Source: Plasmodium coatneyi (Eukaryota; Apicomplexa; Aconoidasida; Haemosporida; Plasmodiidae). Taken from it: a stretch of 64,000 nucleotides of DNA. The notes below the pieces were generated by a model. That model searched no databases, was not told where the DNA came from, and saw only the letters and a list, made by a program, of their open reading frames with translations. Shown here piece by piece: positions 45,251 through 59,604 of this stretch; within the stretch, counting starts at the first letter, position 1; the number at the start of each line of letters is the position of its first letter. Position numbers and translations under genes: made by a program. The stretch spans positions 98,501 through 162,500 of the forward strand of contig NC_033565.1 in assembly GCF_001680005.1 (NCBI RefSeq), in the 5' to 3' direction.

Positions 45251-47650
45251 AGAACAGCAATATGGCCTTATATTTAATAGCTCATGATTGAGAAGCTATA
45301 AAAGGTTTTAGGTTTCCAGGTTGATGATGAAGAACAATTTGTCTCTTATATATGTGATGTCTTATACACCACCGAAAGAATTCAACCTTCATTTTATGTG
45401 AAGTATTTTCTTTTTTATCGCAACATAGCAGTGTTAATTTCTCCTTTTTTGTATTGTTATGTCAACTATAGTCCTACTTATAATCTTAAGGAATATTTTA
45501 GAATAGCATATAAGACAGGCTTTACGTTCGTAAGAAGCACATATTTTTTACATTAAAAATATTATGGATGTGTTTATACATATCATTAAAATATTATAAT
45601 GGAAGGAAAAAAAAGAAAAATATATTGAAACGGATAGATAAAAGCAAAATGATGAATGGCTTAGCTAACGGAGTGGGGATTGTATAAAAAACGATGATAC
45701 TATTTATGAAATCATGTATACGCTAAAATAATAGCCATAATGTGGAAGCAATAAACCATGACACCCAATTTTTGTGTACACTCTCTTCGGTTATTCTTGT
45801 TTTGAGACAACGTATACTGAAGTATATGTTATGATCAAATTGTTAAGACATTCTCATTTTATGTTATTCATGCGGAGTTTAACAGTATGATGTGACAATC
45901 AGTTCCCGGCGATTTGTACCATAATTTCCGCCTATTGTGCGAATTAAAAGTTTAATTCAATAATAATGTTGTTCAGGTACCACTAGAAAATAACAATTAA
46001 CGAGATATAGAGTATCGACTGTTCCATGGCACGGACTGCCCCACATTTGTACAATCGAAATAAAATGTTTCTTCCTACGATACATTTTTACTCACAAATA
46101 AAATACTGCACAATTTCGATCTCGCATAATATTTCACTAAGGCTAACCATATATGTTCATACCCTAAATTATAGTTCTGCATAATAGCTATAATTTAATT
46201 TTTATGTCCTTAGATATTTATTCTATATATATTAGTTATATATATGTATACATTACATAGAACTATGAGTAATAATACAAAATAATATGCGAAACTCATA
46301 ATAACAGCTATTATGCATATATCTCCTAAAAATAACAAAACAAAGGGATCATTCATTTACTTCGTGCACTATATAAAAAAGCTTATTCTGCAGATTCATG
46401 CTTAATCATTAAAAGTGTATCTACTTTTGAAATTTTTCCTATATTTGAATCTTCCCATTAAATGCTTCCACAATATATATAATTCCAGTATACAGATTAG
46501 TCCGCAATTTATTAGGTCAATTACAGGGAATGGCGTAAATATTTATTTATGGTGCTGTACACTGTACACACATACTTGTGACGTAAGCGTTAATGACTTA
46601 GCAACGACACAATTCGTAAGATGCGCAAGTGGCGCACTCAGTGAACTTATTTAGAACTTATTGAATTCTTTCTGTTCGTAGTTATTTATCAATATAACAC
46701 ACTTAACGTGCCCTTCTATGCTATTAATTTATTGCATTAATATATGGACCCTTACGATCTCCTTCATTATTTCTTTCCATCACGCACAACATAATTAAAG
46801 CAGTTATTATAATGCACAAAAAAGAAGAGCATGAGGAATATATTCTATATTTCCAAATAACAACAGAAGCGTCCATATGTTACGCCTCCATTTTGCAGGA
46901 ACGAATATTAATTCTACAATGCATTTATAAGCACAGCGGATTTTTAAAATTCGTCCCGATTTGTGTGGTTAAATTAACTGTAATTTTAAAAAATTCTCAT
47001 ACATTTCTAATATATTATTCTGTCATTAATGAATGAGTTATGTGCTTATCAATCCCGTCATGTGCAAAAAAAAAAAAAAAAATTATTTTCTATGTATATA
47101 TGGATATATGTATGTATATATATTATACTCATGAATACTAAAACAAATAAATGATTTCCTATGTAAAGTTCATAGGAAAATGTAAGCATATAATTAAAAA
47201 GAATATGTACATTGTATAAGTTCAATATATATTTGTACCTATACTTTTATAGATAATTCAAAATAAAAAATGGCACAGACGACAAAATTATTCTTCTTCA
47301 GTATTTTCCACAATATATTAAATTTATAATGCAAAGGAAAGAATCATATATTATTTTCTCCTCCTTTAAACATAAACAATTGATAATAACAGTTACGCAT
47401 GTAAGCTAAATAATTACTCCATCCTTTGAATTTTAAGCAGCACCGTAATATGGTCCTAATATTATGCAGACTAATATTATTACAATATTATACACACATA
47501 AATTATACATAGATTTTAACACTGCATAAAATGTTAAAATATTATAAAGCAGATTCCATTAAATAATACATACTTATATATACCGCCTGCCTCATAAATT
47601 AGGATAGATATATATTTATAATTCACTTATAATAGCTGAAATTTGCATTA
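45251..47650. other. AT-rich intergenic region downstream of PHIST gene
   Basis: No gene supported on either strand; open frames are short and have random composition. Unlike the island to the left, there are almost no tandem repeats apart from short TATATG runs (46220-46250, 47090-47130). Confidence 0.55.
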
Positions 47651-50075
47651 TTACCAGAACCCTCTGACTTTGCTGCTCAAATATTGCTTCCACTGATTTT
47701 CCATTTCTTTCCTCATTCTATGGCATGTATACTTAACTTCTTTCAAAAATTGAATAAATCCACTTCGTGAGCATGATCCATGTTGAAGTAACTGGTACAG
47801 TCTATCGAACAATTTCTTCTCGGTATAAAACAACTCTTTCGTCATACCGTCAAAAGCTTTCATCCATTGTCTATTTTTATAGTAATCTGGGAGACCATAA
47901 GATTTTGCTGTTTTATCCCAGAACAGCATGGTACCCTCTTCCATATCAATGTACTTTCTTCTTTCGTGATTAATCAAACAGTTAAAAATGTAGAACATGT
48001 CTCTTAAATTCACTGTACTACCTAATTTGTCAATCATTCCTCTGATGTGTTTTGAGGAGGCTTGTTCCAGAATTTTGGATTCCTTACGACGTCTGTCATA
48101 TTCTTCGCCAGAAGTTCCTTTTCTTCCGCTATATTTAGCTACTCTGCTATCTGATGATGATTTAGATCTAGAACCACTTGATGTTCTTTCAGATGACGAT
48201 CTTCTGCGGTGATGACTGTTACTTGATCCATGAGAAGAATGCTCTCCCATTCTATTTTTTTCTAATTCTTCCTTTGTACCTGAGTAATCTCCAAGTTTTT
48301 GTTTATACTCAGCCCATATATCCCCTGGATACATATCATTCGTACTAACTGACGTACTCATCTTAGGTCCGCCGAAAGAATCATCCTGATTCAGAAATCC
48401 AGACCACATAGAGTGCGATGGAGCTCCAGATTCAAACTGTCCATATGGATCAGAGGGCTTTTTGAAGATGTTTTCACTTTTGTTGCCCATATCAGCACCC
48501 AATCTTCCGCCTAATCTTCCACTTAATCCACTGTCCAATCCGCTAGGCATTCCTCCTGATCCGCCACCTAATCCCCCCCGCATGCCTCCTGGCATACCTC
48601 CGGGCATTCCTCCCCCCATTCCACCTCCTAATCCTCCTGAAAATCCACCTAATCTTCCATCTAATCCATTGTCTGACCTACTGTCAAACCTACCTCCTAA
48701 TCTTCCATCTAATCCATTGTCTGATCTACTGTCAAACCTACCTCCTAATCCATTGCCTAATCCATCATCTGATCTACTGTCAAACCTACTTCCTAATCCA
48801 TTGCCTAATCCATCATCTGATCTACTGTCAAACCTACCTCCTAATCCACTACCTAATCCATCATCTGATCTACTGTCAAACCTACCTCCTAATCCACTGC
48901 CTAATCCATCATCTGATCTACTGTCAAACCTACCTCCTAATGCACTGCCTAATTCATCGTCTGATTCAATTCCCAATCCAGTACCCAATCCAGCATCACC
49001 CGCTGTTCCTACACCTGCCATTGAACCAGCACCTCCGTCCACACCTACACCTGCTAATCCAGATGCTCCTTTTGTACTTGCTAAGTACTCCTCATATAAA
49101 CTATCAAAAACAGCATATTTATCATCTGTCATCTGTTCACCCTGACTACTTCCTGCAGCTCCTTCAGATCCAAAAGCACCCTCATGCATGTTAGGACTTC
49201 CAGGTAATCTACCATTACCAGCACCATCAGCTCCCTGATCTCCCATATATGGTCTAGTGTTATAAACACTTTCATCCGGATTATTATCCAAGGAAGGCGG
49301 TACACCTTCCCCCATACTATTCTGCATACTACTATCACCATACCTTAACGTTCTGTTCTTTAAAGCATCTGTACTATCGGCGTTCGGTGCATTAGGAGCA
49401 GATGCAGGGAAATTTCCATAACTGCTCTTATAATATGAATCCCAGTCATCTTCACTGAAACCTACGGATCTGTTCCCTCCTGCACCCCACATATTTGTTG
49501 GATCTCCCTCTTTCTGATACAAATCCCTAGGATCATTTGTATTCCCAGTACCATAATTTCCTTGTCCTAAATTTGGCATATCCTCCGGATCAAAATCTTT
49601 GCCCATATAGTCATTATTGTCCTCCTTTTCCCTTCTAAGATTGGATTCTGCCAGCTTCCTTGCTTTAACATTACCCCAATGTCTTTCTGATACTATATTG
49701 TCTTCATATATTATTCCATTCTGTATGAAAATATAGATAAGTTATTTGTATAAAGGTATGATTATAAAGAACAAGATGTGTTTATATATATGTGTACATA
49801 TTACTCGTACATATGGCAAAGACATAGTAAAGGGGTAGTATTTCACGGAACTACATATTCTGAGCATGTAATCTTACTTCCAAAAACATATATAAGCAAC
49901 CAACGAGAAACACTTTCGCAAACCTTGAAAACATAAATTTTCTAAAGTTGCTTCTGCTAGAGTTCTCTTCTGTACATTCCAACAACACACTTGTGGAATC
50001 ACGGTTACTTTTCCCGTTCCTCCTAACTGAGGATTTCCTTGATAAAACTGATGCGTGAGCACTACAGAGTACCAT
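47651..50075 (-). CDS. PHIST-domain exported protein (PEXEL), two exons
   Basis: Exon 1 50075-49878 (66 codons, donor gtaaga) encodes an N-terminal leader with a recessed hydrophobic segment (FAKVFLVGCLYMFLE, residues 52-66). Exon 2 49720-47651 (acceptor catacag) joins in phase 0, giving 755 residues. Shortly after the join is RKLAE (residues 87-91), a PEXEL export motif, placed as expected. The centre is acidic then Gly-rich, with about six tandem 17-residue repeats built on GLGGRFDSRSDDGLG (about 320-430) and Gly/Met-rich runs (GGGMGGGMPGGMPGG). The C-terminal about 145 residues (from EEYDRRRKESKIL) match the PHIST/PRESAN fold: helical, with conserved Trp (FWDKTAKSYG, RQWMKAFD, ENQWKQYL). 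By family knowledge such proteins go to the host red cell and contact its cytoskeleton; the specific role is unknown. Confidence 0.9.
48640..48960 (-). repeat. 51-bp coding repeat in PHIST gene
   Basis: About six tandem 51-bp units (plus strand ctgtcaaacctacctcctaa then tccactgcctaatccatc) encoding 17 residues of Gly/Ser/Asp/Arg. Copies differ by a few bases only. The antisense frame is a spurious Pro/Asn/Leu-rich open frame. Confidence 0.92.
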
Positions 50076-53000
50076 TTTTTTAAAATATTATATGTATAAA
50101 AGAGAAAACTATATTTTACTTAACTAAACAGTAAAATAAATAAGAGTTCTATATATTATATGACCTTAATAAAACATAACATGATTTTATATATGTATTT
50201 ATAAATATATGTTCAATTAAAAATATCTTTTCTTTCCTTTCGCAACTCATGTATAAAAGTTTCTATATCTAAATCTTTCACAAATATGTAATACATATAT
50301 ATATATTCTAAATCAATCAAAAGATCTATTCAAAAAAACATTTATTAATAAAAATATTGAACTCTTATAAAAGTAACTATTCTTAAAAATATAAATGCTT
50401 CTTTGTGCTAAAAACTTCAATTTTTTATAGCTTCCTCCTTATTTTATTCTTCCTACTATTAATTCAATGCATATAAATGGGCTTCCGCTTCCATTTAGGT
50501 AAGTGCACTTGAACCTATACATTAATTTTATGACTAGAAATAACCAAACAATTTTTCCTTCATTTTGCTGTATTATTAATAAATAAATAAATATAAGGCA
50601 TATATACTTACATATAATGAAACTCGTTTAATTTATGCAAAAAGAATAAAAGTATTTCCTATAATACCCTATTTTTTATGGCCAAAACGCACTGTGCTCT
50701 AAAGTAATAATTAATAATTCTGCTATTAATGGAATCCGTTTTATTAAATAAAAGATAAAAAAAAAATTCTAAAAAATGAAGTTGCTCATTTATTCAAACA
50801 AGCCATAAGATAAGTCAAGGATATTTTAATAAAACAGGTCCGCATAAATTTTTATTTTGCGCCTATTTTATAAACAATATAGTGTTAATTCAATTATTGA
50901 GAAAAACCTATTAATAAAACTGAGCAAGGACCTCCCTTCATGCTAATAATAGAACGCCATATTATGTTTTTTTAATATTACTATAATTGAATTAAATATT
51001 CGCATGTATATTTGCTCAGACATTCTAAGCTATATATTATTATAAATAAAGCAGATAAAGGCCTTTTTTTTCGATCTTCCTATAAAGCTCTTCCTTTTAA
51101 ATAGTAATTTTTTCTTTTCTTCACCCAATGGTAGCACAATTATAAATAAAAATAACTGTCATTATAGGGTACAAGAAAAATATAGTAAGCTCACATAGGT
51201 CAAATTTTATAATATATTTTCTCTTTGACTCAGGATTGTATATTTTATGCCTTTAACTATTATGTTTTCACCATAACAATATGCTTCATTTCGGCCATCT
51301 TACCATTTGGAAAAAAAAAAGGAACAAATGAAATTAATCTTATTTCTGTAGAACATAAAAAAAAAAATTAGAATTTTTTTTACGTTCCTATTGCAGTAAG
51401 GAAAAATAATGGCGCTTCTATTCATATATAGTTTATTCTTCAGTTCATTTAAATGATGAAAATTGAGTTGTTATATATTTCGTAAAAGTTCTCCTAATAT
51501 GTGAAAATGATAAAATTTTGAAAGAATTTTTTTCCATTTAAAAATTTCTTTTAAATCTGTTGCACAAATTAATTGCGAAATTCATTAATTATTAAGAAAT
51601 TGGAATGAAGGAAAAATTTAGGAATCTGGAATAAGAGATTAAAGAAAATGTGAAAAAAAAGGGCCCTATACATATTAATATAGAATTAGAAGAGAATTCA
51701 TTACCAACTGAGGTACTCCTTCTATGATGAATTTCTCAGCGGTTTCTACATACACACCAGTATTTTCTTTACTAAATATTTAAGAAAAGCTGCGGACGGT
51801 GCGGGCTAGTATAATAAAATGAAAATAGAAATTGGTAATAAAACCAAAAGAATCCTATAAATAGTGCTTAAAAAAAGGAAGGTTAATTCTATGCGAACAT
51901 TGTACCTCCTATAGTTAATCGTTAATTCCTTATCCGTTATATATATAGAACTACCTTTACTTTATTACCATATAATTATGTAATTGTAAGTGGTACACCC
52001 TCCTGAATTTTTCCCCTATTTTTGCGAAATTGATATATTTCTATTTTGATCACGTATAAAATATTTAAGCACGCCCGTACATATATATATCGAGCTACGT
52101 GGATTTATATTTGGTAAGAACGTTAATAAAAAAAAGCTATATCGGACTTCCTTAGTTATAACCTTGTACAACTTATAAGAATAAAAACATAAATGAAAAG
52201 ACTTCTTCATAAACGCTAATGTTTATAACGAACAAAAGTCTAGTTAATCAAAAGTAGAAACATTGTTGCTTTATCTTTTTGCAGGCTGTACAATTAAATA
52301 TCTTTTTCAGATCTATGTCTGGGTAATGTGAAGGTTCTGTTATTATATGGTAACATTTATTTCCTGTTATGGTACTTATGCTTTCTACAAATAAATGCAT
52401 TTTAGCAAAACTAATGATTAATAAATGGCATATAGTTATATGTGTACACGTGTGGTGAATGTTTTTTTCTTAATTTATACATATTTAAAATTATAAACGT
52501 ATTTTATACTCCCCAATAAATCTGATTTATTAATAATTTGTTTTTTCATGAGCACCTTAATTTTTATTTACCCCTAAAAAATGCTTTGTTAATATTTCTT
52601 AAGGTCTTTGATCACAATAGACCTTCTTATTAAGGGCATCAATTTATTATTTTTTTGTGTTTTATATTTATGCTCTTTTATTATTCATACTAGAAGTGTT
52701 CAAAGAAAAAGAAAACTTACAGTAAATACACTGTATATGCACACCCAGATATTGAGGAAGCGATTATTTTACGTAACATGTTTGTTGCGAACTCCTTATA
52801 TTAGCTTTATTTATTTTGTGCGATTAAGAATGTTGTAATGAGGACAGAAGCTAATATTAATTTATCGTTCTACATATTTTCAGAAATTTACACAATATAT
52901 ACATCACTACTGAAATGTGTAACGGGTTAGTTACCTATAAAAATGAATGAATTCGAATATTTATTCAACATTACACATATGTGTAAAATATACATATATT

Positions 53001-56000
53001 TCTACGCAATTTTAATGTATAAACGAAGAAGATATATTATTAGGAGATGTTCAAAGATTTTTTTTAACTTTTGCTCACCCAATTGTTTGCGTGATTTAAG
53101 AAAAACACCAAAACGTTTTGTAGTCTTATGCTCACCTACCATTGGTTGTGCAATCATTATTTATAATTAGGTGTGTTACGTAAGTATGAACCTTTTTTTT
53201 AAGGAATAATTAATTGTGTTATTTACACTTCTGTTTCCTCGTGCTTATGCATTCTAAAACGAAATAGAAATGCGCATATACAAGAATACTGCTACCTGTA
53301 AATATTCAACTAAAAAATAAAATCCTTCAATTCCACATCACTGCTTGGTTTTATTAAAATATTGTTTTAAAAAGAAAATAATTATGTATTGCCTCTGTTC
53401 ATGTGAAAATGGAAAAAAATATTTCAAATGTGTTGAGAAATTTCAACAGAACATTTAAATTATAATATAGAGGGGAAAAAAAATTATTCTATCACATTTG
53501 CAGTAAATTTTTTGTATTATAAATTTATATAATATATTCTTCCTTTATATGTTGATATAATAGTAGAATTCAAAAGAATGGACTATTACATAGTAATTCA
53601 CGATACCCTTGTTTGATCTCTTTATATGTGATGTGCAAAAATGATACTATAACCAATTAAAGACCTTGTATAGTACGCAAAAAGAACGAACAATTTAATA
53701 TTAATTGTACAGTGGATTCGTTGTAAAAATGCCTAGAACACAAAACATTTTTTTCTTTTTCTTTTTTGGAATAAGTCACATATAATAATGATAATAATTA
53801 CGTGAAAGTGAACAGAAAAAAGGGTGACAGTCATTTTAAACACTATGTTGTATATGCTAAAAGTAGTAATATTCTGATAAACGTAGTTTTCTCTAAATTG
53901 AATTTTCTTTTCGATGATTATTATGCGTTGCATAATTTAATCAGGATGAACGTAACAAAAAGGATAAATATATAAGATAAAAATGAAATAGATAGTAGTA
54001 CAAAATTTAAATGATTCGCAGTTAATGGGCCTTTTCTTGGTTAATAAAGTACTATTTTTTATTCAGAGCAAAGACATAAATGGTTATTAAATGGTAAGGA
54101 AAAATTATTTATGCAAACATCTGTATCAGCGGAACTTGGTCTTTTGCAGAAAATATAACTTCCTCCATTTATTTAATATTTTTACCATTTCAACTTCGAT
54201 AAAAAATATCTAATGTAGTAACAGGGTCTTCGTTACACAAAAAATAAACAAGCAATATTTTGAATTATAATTCTTCACAATTGTGTAATTAATTTACTAC
54301 TATATTCCTTACATGAAATTAAGAATAAAATTGCAAATGATAGTAAGCAGGAATAATGGAATTTACCAATTTATTCAAGTACCAAGTTGTTCGTAATATA
54401 ATTTTGATTTATTGCGCGCTTAAGGGCAATGAGCATAGACAGCTCATGTTTTAGGATTATATTCATTATAGGAAAAACGAAATTTTTTTTAAACTTTCCA
54501 AGTAACATGACATTAAATATCTATCATAAAAAGATAATATATATTTTCGAATTTTTATATACAATAATAACTATCATGTAACGAAAATTTGCAAAGAATG
54601 CAACCAAAATATTTCATTCCAAATATTGCCTCAAATATTGGCTATTCGACAGCTAGCCAAATGTATCTAATAATTTTCTTTTCAAATAATAAAAAAAAAA
54701 TTACAGTTCGACATATAGCCGTTTTGTCATTTTTTCTAATATTTTACTATGCATTATGTGGTAAAATTTGAGGGGATATATGTACATGGGATATTATATA
54801 TAAGAATAAGAAATAATGAATAAGCCCCTCTCATGGGTTGCACTATTAATTATACAAATATTCAAATGTTATGAAGTCTGTCAAAAGATTTAGATTTCTT
54901 TGTTAAATAAAACAAGAAAAATAAATTGTAACATATCTGAAAAAAATTATTCTTCACTAATTTGATAGAAAAATACAAACGCAAATGTTTAATAATAAAA
55001 AAAAAAAAAGAAGCGACTGCTATTTTTTTTATGCATATGGTATCTCACACCTATATCCTCTTCACGTTTTTTTAAATCATGCATTTAAAGTAAGATACGC
55101 ATCATATGTAAATGAATTAAAATCGTTCTAACTAATTTTAAAGAGAAGCCAATGTGGCATGAGCAAAACTATATAAATACCTATATTTCTTTTTGCACTC
55201 TAATTACATCTTCAACAACCATTTTATGTTTAACTTCCAAAAAAATGAGCGCAGGAAATCAAATACCCTACTAAGAATATTTTGGAAAAGGAGCCAAAAG
55301 GTGCATAAATGTCAGAAAAACATGAAAGGAGCCAATGCAATTATTCACTTACGAAACATGAGGCTGATCTTCAACATTTTGTCTCATTCTCGCAAGATGC
55401 AAAAAGGCATTGTGTCTAAAGGACAGAAAAATAATTAAAAGCGAGCACAAAAGATGAAATAAATTGAAATAGGTTATTTCTTTAAAAAGGTATCGAACTC
55501 CTGTAGAGGAAAAAGAAATCCCGCTTAGTATCAAGAAGAATAGGTGCAAAATAATACACACGTGATGCTCAGCTACAAGGATTAACAAGCAATGAACCCT
55601 GGTCGAAATTTGTAACAGAGAAAAAGGTAAACCTTCTGCGGAACAAGATGACTAAGGATGAGTTCATAATATTCATTTCAGTGTTATATATGTTCAATGA
55701 ATCATTATGTTTTTCCAATTAATACAAAAATGAAGATATGCCTAAATGGAATTTGAAGCTGTAACTGTGATCTTTAGTATAATGAAAAGGAAGATACCGC
55801 ATCGACTAAATGCTTCAATGTAAACCTGCGAAAATAATGACTTTATTGGAAGGTTTTACCACGATAGAACCAACAGGACTGATCTGTCTATGATAAGGGG
55901 AAGTTGTGTAAATGAATACTGAATGGTGTGAATACTCCCCTTGGAAAAATGGTAAAATATTTATTTTAATTAATACATAGGAAGAAAGTTGCAGCATCCT

Positions 56001-59000
56001 TCGATATAGCCAAGGCAGAATTGATTTGAACATGACGCAACCTTGTAAACAATGCTATTGAGAAATAGTATAAGTAAATTATCATGTACGTGTCTTCTTT
56101 AATATGCAGAATATCCGAAAATATATAACAGAATTACCAAGAATGATTAGACGTTAGCTGTTAGGTGTAACAAGTACATTTCTTTTTATTTTAAACTTAT
56201 ACATTCTTATGAACACGTTTCTTATAATATGTTAAAGGTTCTTATGAAGAAACGGAAGGACAAGGAAAAGTATTAAAAAGAACTTGTTCGTGTTCACACG
56301 AATGAATCGAATTCGACACCTTCAAATTTATTTTTAATCTGTATTAATGAACAGCATTCCTGCCATATTTGTTAAAATTAAGTTAGCCTAAAAAATAACA
56401 CTTCTGTGCACATTAATTAGAACATAACCTTTCATTTGTAGTAATTTTTAGTTTAATGTTTTATTAATATCGGAAACATAATTTTTTTTTTTTACACTTT
56501 CGAATTTTTTTTTGTTCTCGGCACAATATTAATAAATATATATATATAAGTTAGAAAATAATAATACTTCTTTATTATAATATTATTTCAAACTTATTGT
56601 ATATATATTTATTAATGCGTCATGTTTTTTTTTCTTCTTTGTAACAATTGTAAACAACAGCTTTTTTTGGATTTTTTATTTGTTTAAAATATGAATACAT
56701 TAATAATTATCTAAAAGGCATTACACTACTTTATTTTATACGAAGAGCCCATTTATAATAGGTGCCCCTTTATTGAAAAATAAAAGCGTTATGAGTTCTG
56801 AAGCAGATCCAGTTCATACTTGAAATTAAGAAGTACTGAGAACGATGCTGTAATTAAATATTTTTATGGAGAATGGTATATTCTGAATTTTTTATTCATT
56901 TTTTTTGTAATTTTACTTGTCCTACTATTATCATATATACCAACAGCAGAATTATATTATTTGCATTAATTAAACAATTCCTTGCTCTATGCAACTATAA
57001 TAATGTTTTTTATTAGTGTTATATATTTTTGTGTGTAACTTGTTCTTTTTAAATGTTTTGTATTGATGCGAAGAAATTATAATATGACTGTTAATAGGAA
57101 GTTTGATCACCCCTTTATGAGCAATTCAAAAAGGTAAATGCAACTTAATACAGTACATTATGTAAGGCGCGTTCTACCCCATAACTGTTCTTTTAGAATT
57201 ATTCTAAAAAATGAGTTTGTGATTATGAAGTTTACACGAAACATGTTACAAAGGAATAAATTTATTCTACACTTTCTGTAAAGATTTCGAATATTATGCA
57301 CAGTCGGATGAGGCACAGCATTGTAAAAGAGTTAAAGGACATCCCTTACTAAATCCTGTTCGTGTTTTTTCACTTTTTATCCTTTTCATTAACAAAATAA
57401 AAGGGAAAAAGTATAGATCCCTAATACATGTGAATGGAATTACTTTTATTAATAACAGACGCCTATATTTATAAACGGAAAATTACATGAATAATATTTC
57501 ATGAGACCTCTTTTCAAAAAAAAACGTGACATTGTTCTCTGCACAGAGTATGATACAACCAGTGATCTAAAATATGTTTCATTAATTATAATAAAAATTT
57601 CATTAATAATTACAGTACACTTATTAAGTTATTTCGAATAATGAAGTAAATGAATCTTTTAATTTATTTTAGGTCTACAAAAATGGTGGAACGTCCATTG
57701 CAATCACTTTTGGATGGAACACATTTTTGCAAATCTCCCTAAAAGATGTCTCTTCCAAATTGTGTATATTTTGTGGATTACTTATATTCTGATTAAAGCA
57801 TTTTTCTGTCCTTTCGTTTAGGTTTCAATAGTAATATGGTATGGAAAAGTAGAAATCGAGAACATATTTGATGTATGCCCATGTGCTGTTACAAATTTTA
57901 TCACGTTTTTATGCATAATGAACGAACAATTTTTTAACTTCATGTGCCATTTGTGCCATTTTATTCTATATGTAAAACGAACATTATCTACGTATAAATC
58001 GATTCCTACATTACATGATCGCGTATTGTGGGGGAATTTAGTTAAAATACATTATTCATTACTCATTCACAGAATAGAATGTTAATAGGTTAATAACTGT
58101 AAGGCTGTCTCACTTGAAGTAAAATTACAAACTATATTATGAGCCCTGAAAATGTTTTTATACACAAGAAGAACTATGCTTATATATACTGTCATACATC
58201 ACTGCATCAAATTAATCCTTTAAAACTAGTTATACATTGTATACTTCCACAATTGTTTTTTCGAAAAGTTGCGTCCCCCGTTTACACAAATCTTGACATT
58301 TCAGAATAAATCACATCTATATTCTATATGCATAACAGTAAAATTTACGATAAATTTTAGTGCTCTTTGTCCTTATTCCAATTTAGCAGAAGCCGCTAAA
58401 ATTGCGTTCAATAAACATTTCAAAAACGTTACATTCTTGTCGCACACCCCGTCAAATGCGTTCTTTCCGAATTGGGGGAAATCGACTGTGCCGGGGAATC
58501 AATCTATCCGCGTGGGACGGAAACCCAAACTGTGCGTGGCGAAGCGGACAACAGACGGGCAAACTGCCGGACTACACATTTTATCGAGCACGAGGGTTGC
58601 AAACGTTATTCGGAAAATGACCCAATTGGTAACTCTTATAGGTGGAAATCTATATTCATCTGTCGCCCATTTTTGCGCTCGATGGGGAAGGAAAGTTGTC
58701 CTGAGGCCCATGCGTTATTTTGTGGCACTGTATTTTATTCTGCTTCACTCTGCCTTTTTTTTTGCTTCATTTTACTTATTTACTTTTTCTTTTTTTTCTT
58801 TTTGCGCTATTTAATTTGTTCAATAAAATATTAAGTCACTTGTTTTACATAAAGATATTTTTACCTAAATGATGTACAAAAATTCGGGGGAACCACAGAC
58901 ACACGGGTCAGATTTTCCCCTAGCCGTTGCACAAAACAATTTACGGGGAATTTTTCGCCTGAATTTTTTTTTTTGCCCACTTGTAGAGCGAATTGCTGCT

Positions 59001-59604
59001 CATTTGGTAACTATTCTGTTTTGGTTAAATTGTTTTGCAAAGAAAAAATAGAAAACTACGAAAAAAAAAAAATTAAAATTAATTTTTAAAAAATGCCAGA
59101 GGGATGACATTGCGTCGCGTAGCTCTTCAGCAGAACCACAAGAATGAAGGCAAGGCGAAGAATTCCTTTTTGCAGACAAAACGAAAAAAGCTACCATTAT
59201 AATAATCCGCTGAAACGCGGTAAGACAACCATTTTTACGTACACATAGGAGCATATGCGCAACAGCACATGCCACATGGTACGTTACTCCTGTAAGTGAA
59301 TTTTGTTCTTTCGACACATTAAAGGATGTCTTTTCTGCACTTTTGCAGTTTTTCTCATTTTGTTACACCCTTCCCAGGGGTACCAAGTTTGGAGGAAACT
59401 TCCCCCGTTGCGTCCTCCAAGAGCAGTCGCGTCAGTGGCTCTTTTCGGAGTCTCCCCTTTTAATTGCTTTTCCCCTCGGAAGAGGCTACTCCATCGTTTT
59501 TCTAAGAATAAATGTAGCTATCTTCGAGTCAGTTTTTAAAGAAGTAGAGGGGCACATACCTGATGGTATTGCTTACAAACGTGAAATATTCCACTAGCAA
59601 TTCT
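50076..59604. other. About 9.5 kb without a recognisable gene
   Basis: AT-rich, mostly non-repetitive DNA. Open frames are below about 85 codons up to 58 kb, with no splice-compatible series or family motif I recognise. Bases 58430-58730 and 59090-59500 are clearly richer in G+C and have overlapping frames of 70-180 codons on both strands. None looks like a known domain, so I do not call them. 55190-55440 has a lysine-rich frame of 81 codons that I regard as chance. An unrecognised small multi-exon gene or long non-coding RNA cannot be excluded. Confidence 0.5.

Noticed and set aside
48462..49145. Pro/Asn/Leu-rich frame of 227 codons on the + strand
   Set aside because: Antisense shadow of the Gly-rich repeats of the PHIST gene.
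52608..53170. Two frames of about 75 codons in the gene desert
   Set aside because: Length and composition are expected by chance in AT-rich DNA; no splice series joins them convincingly.
58269..58834. Overlapping frames of 181 and 120 codons near the MSP3 3' side
   Set aside because: The region is G+C rich, so long frames arise in several phases at once; no domain, signal or family match recognised. Kept only as a compositional observation.
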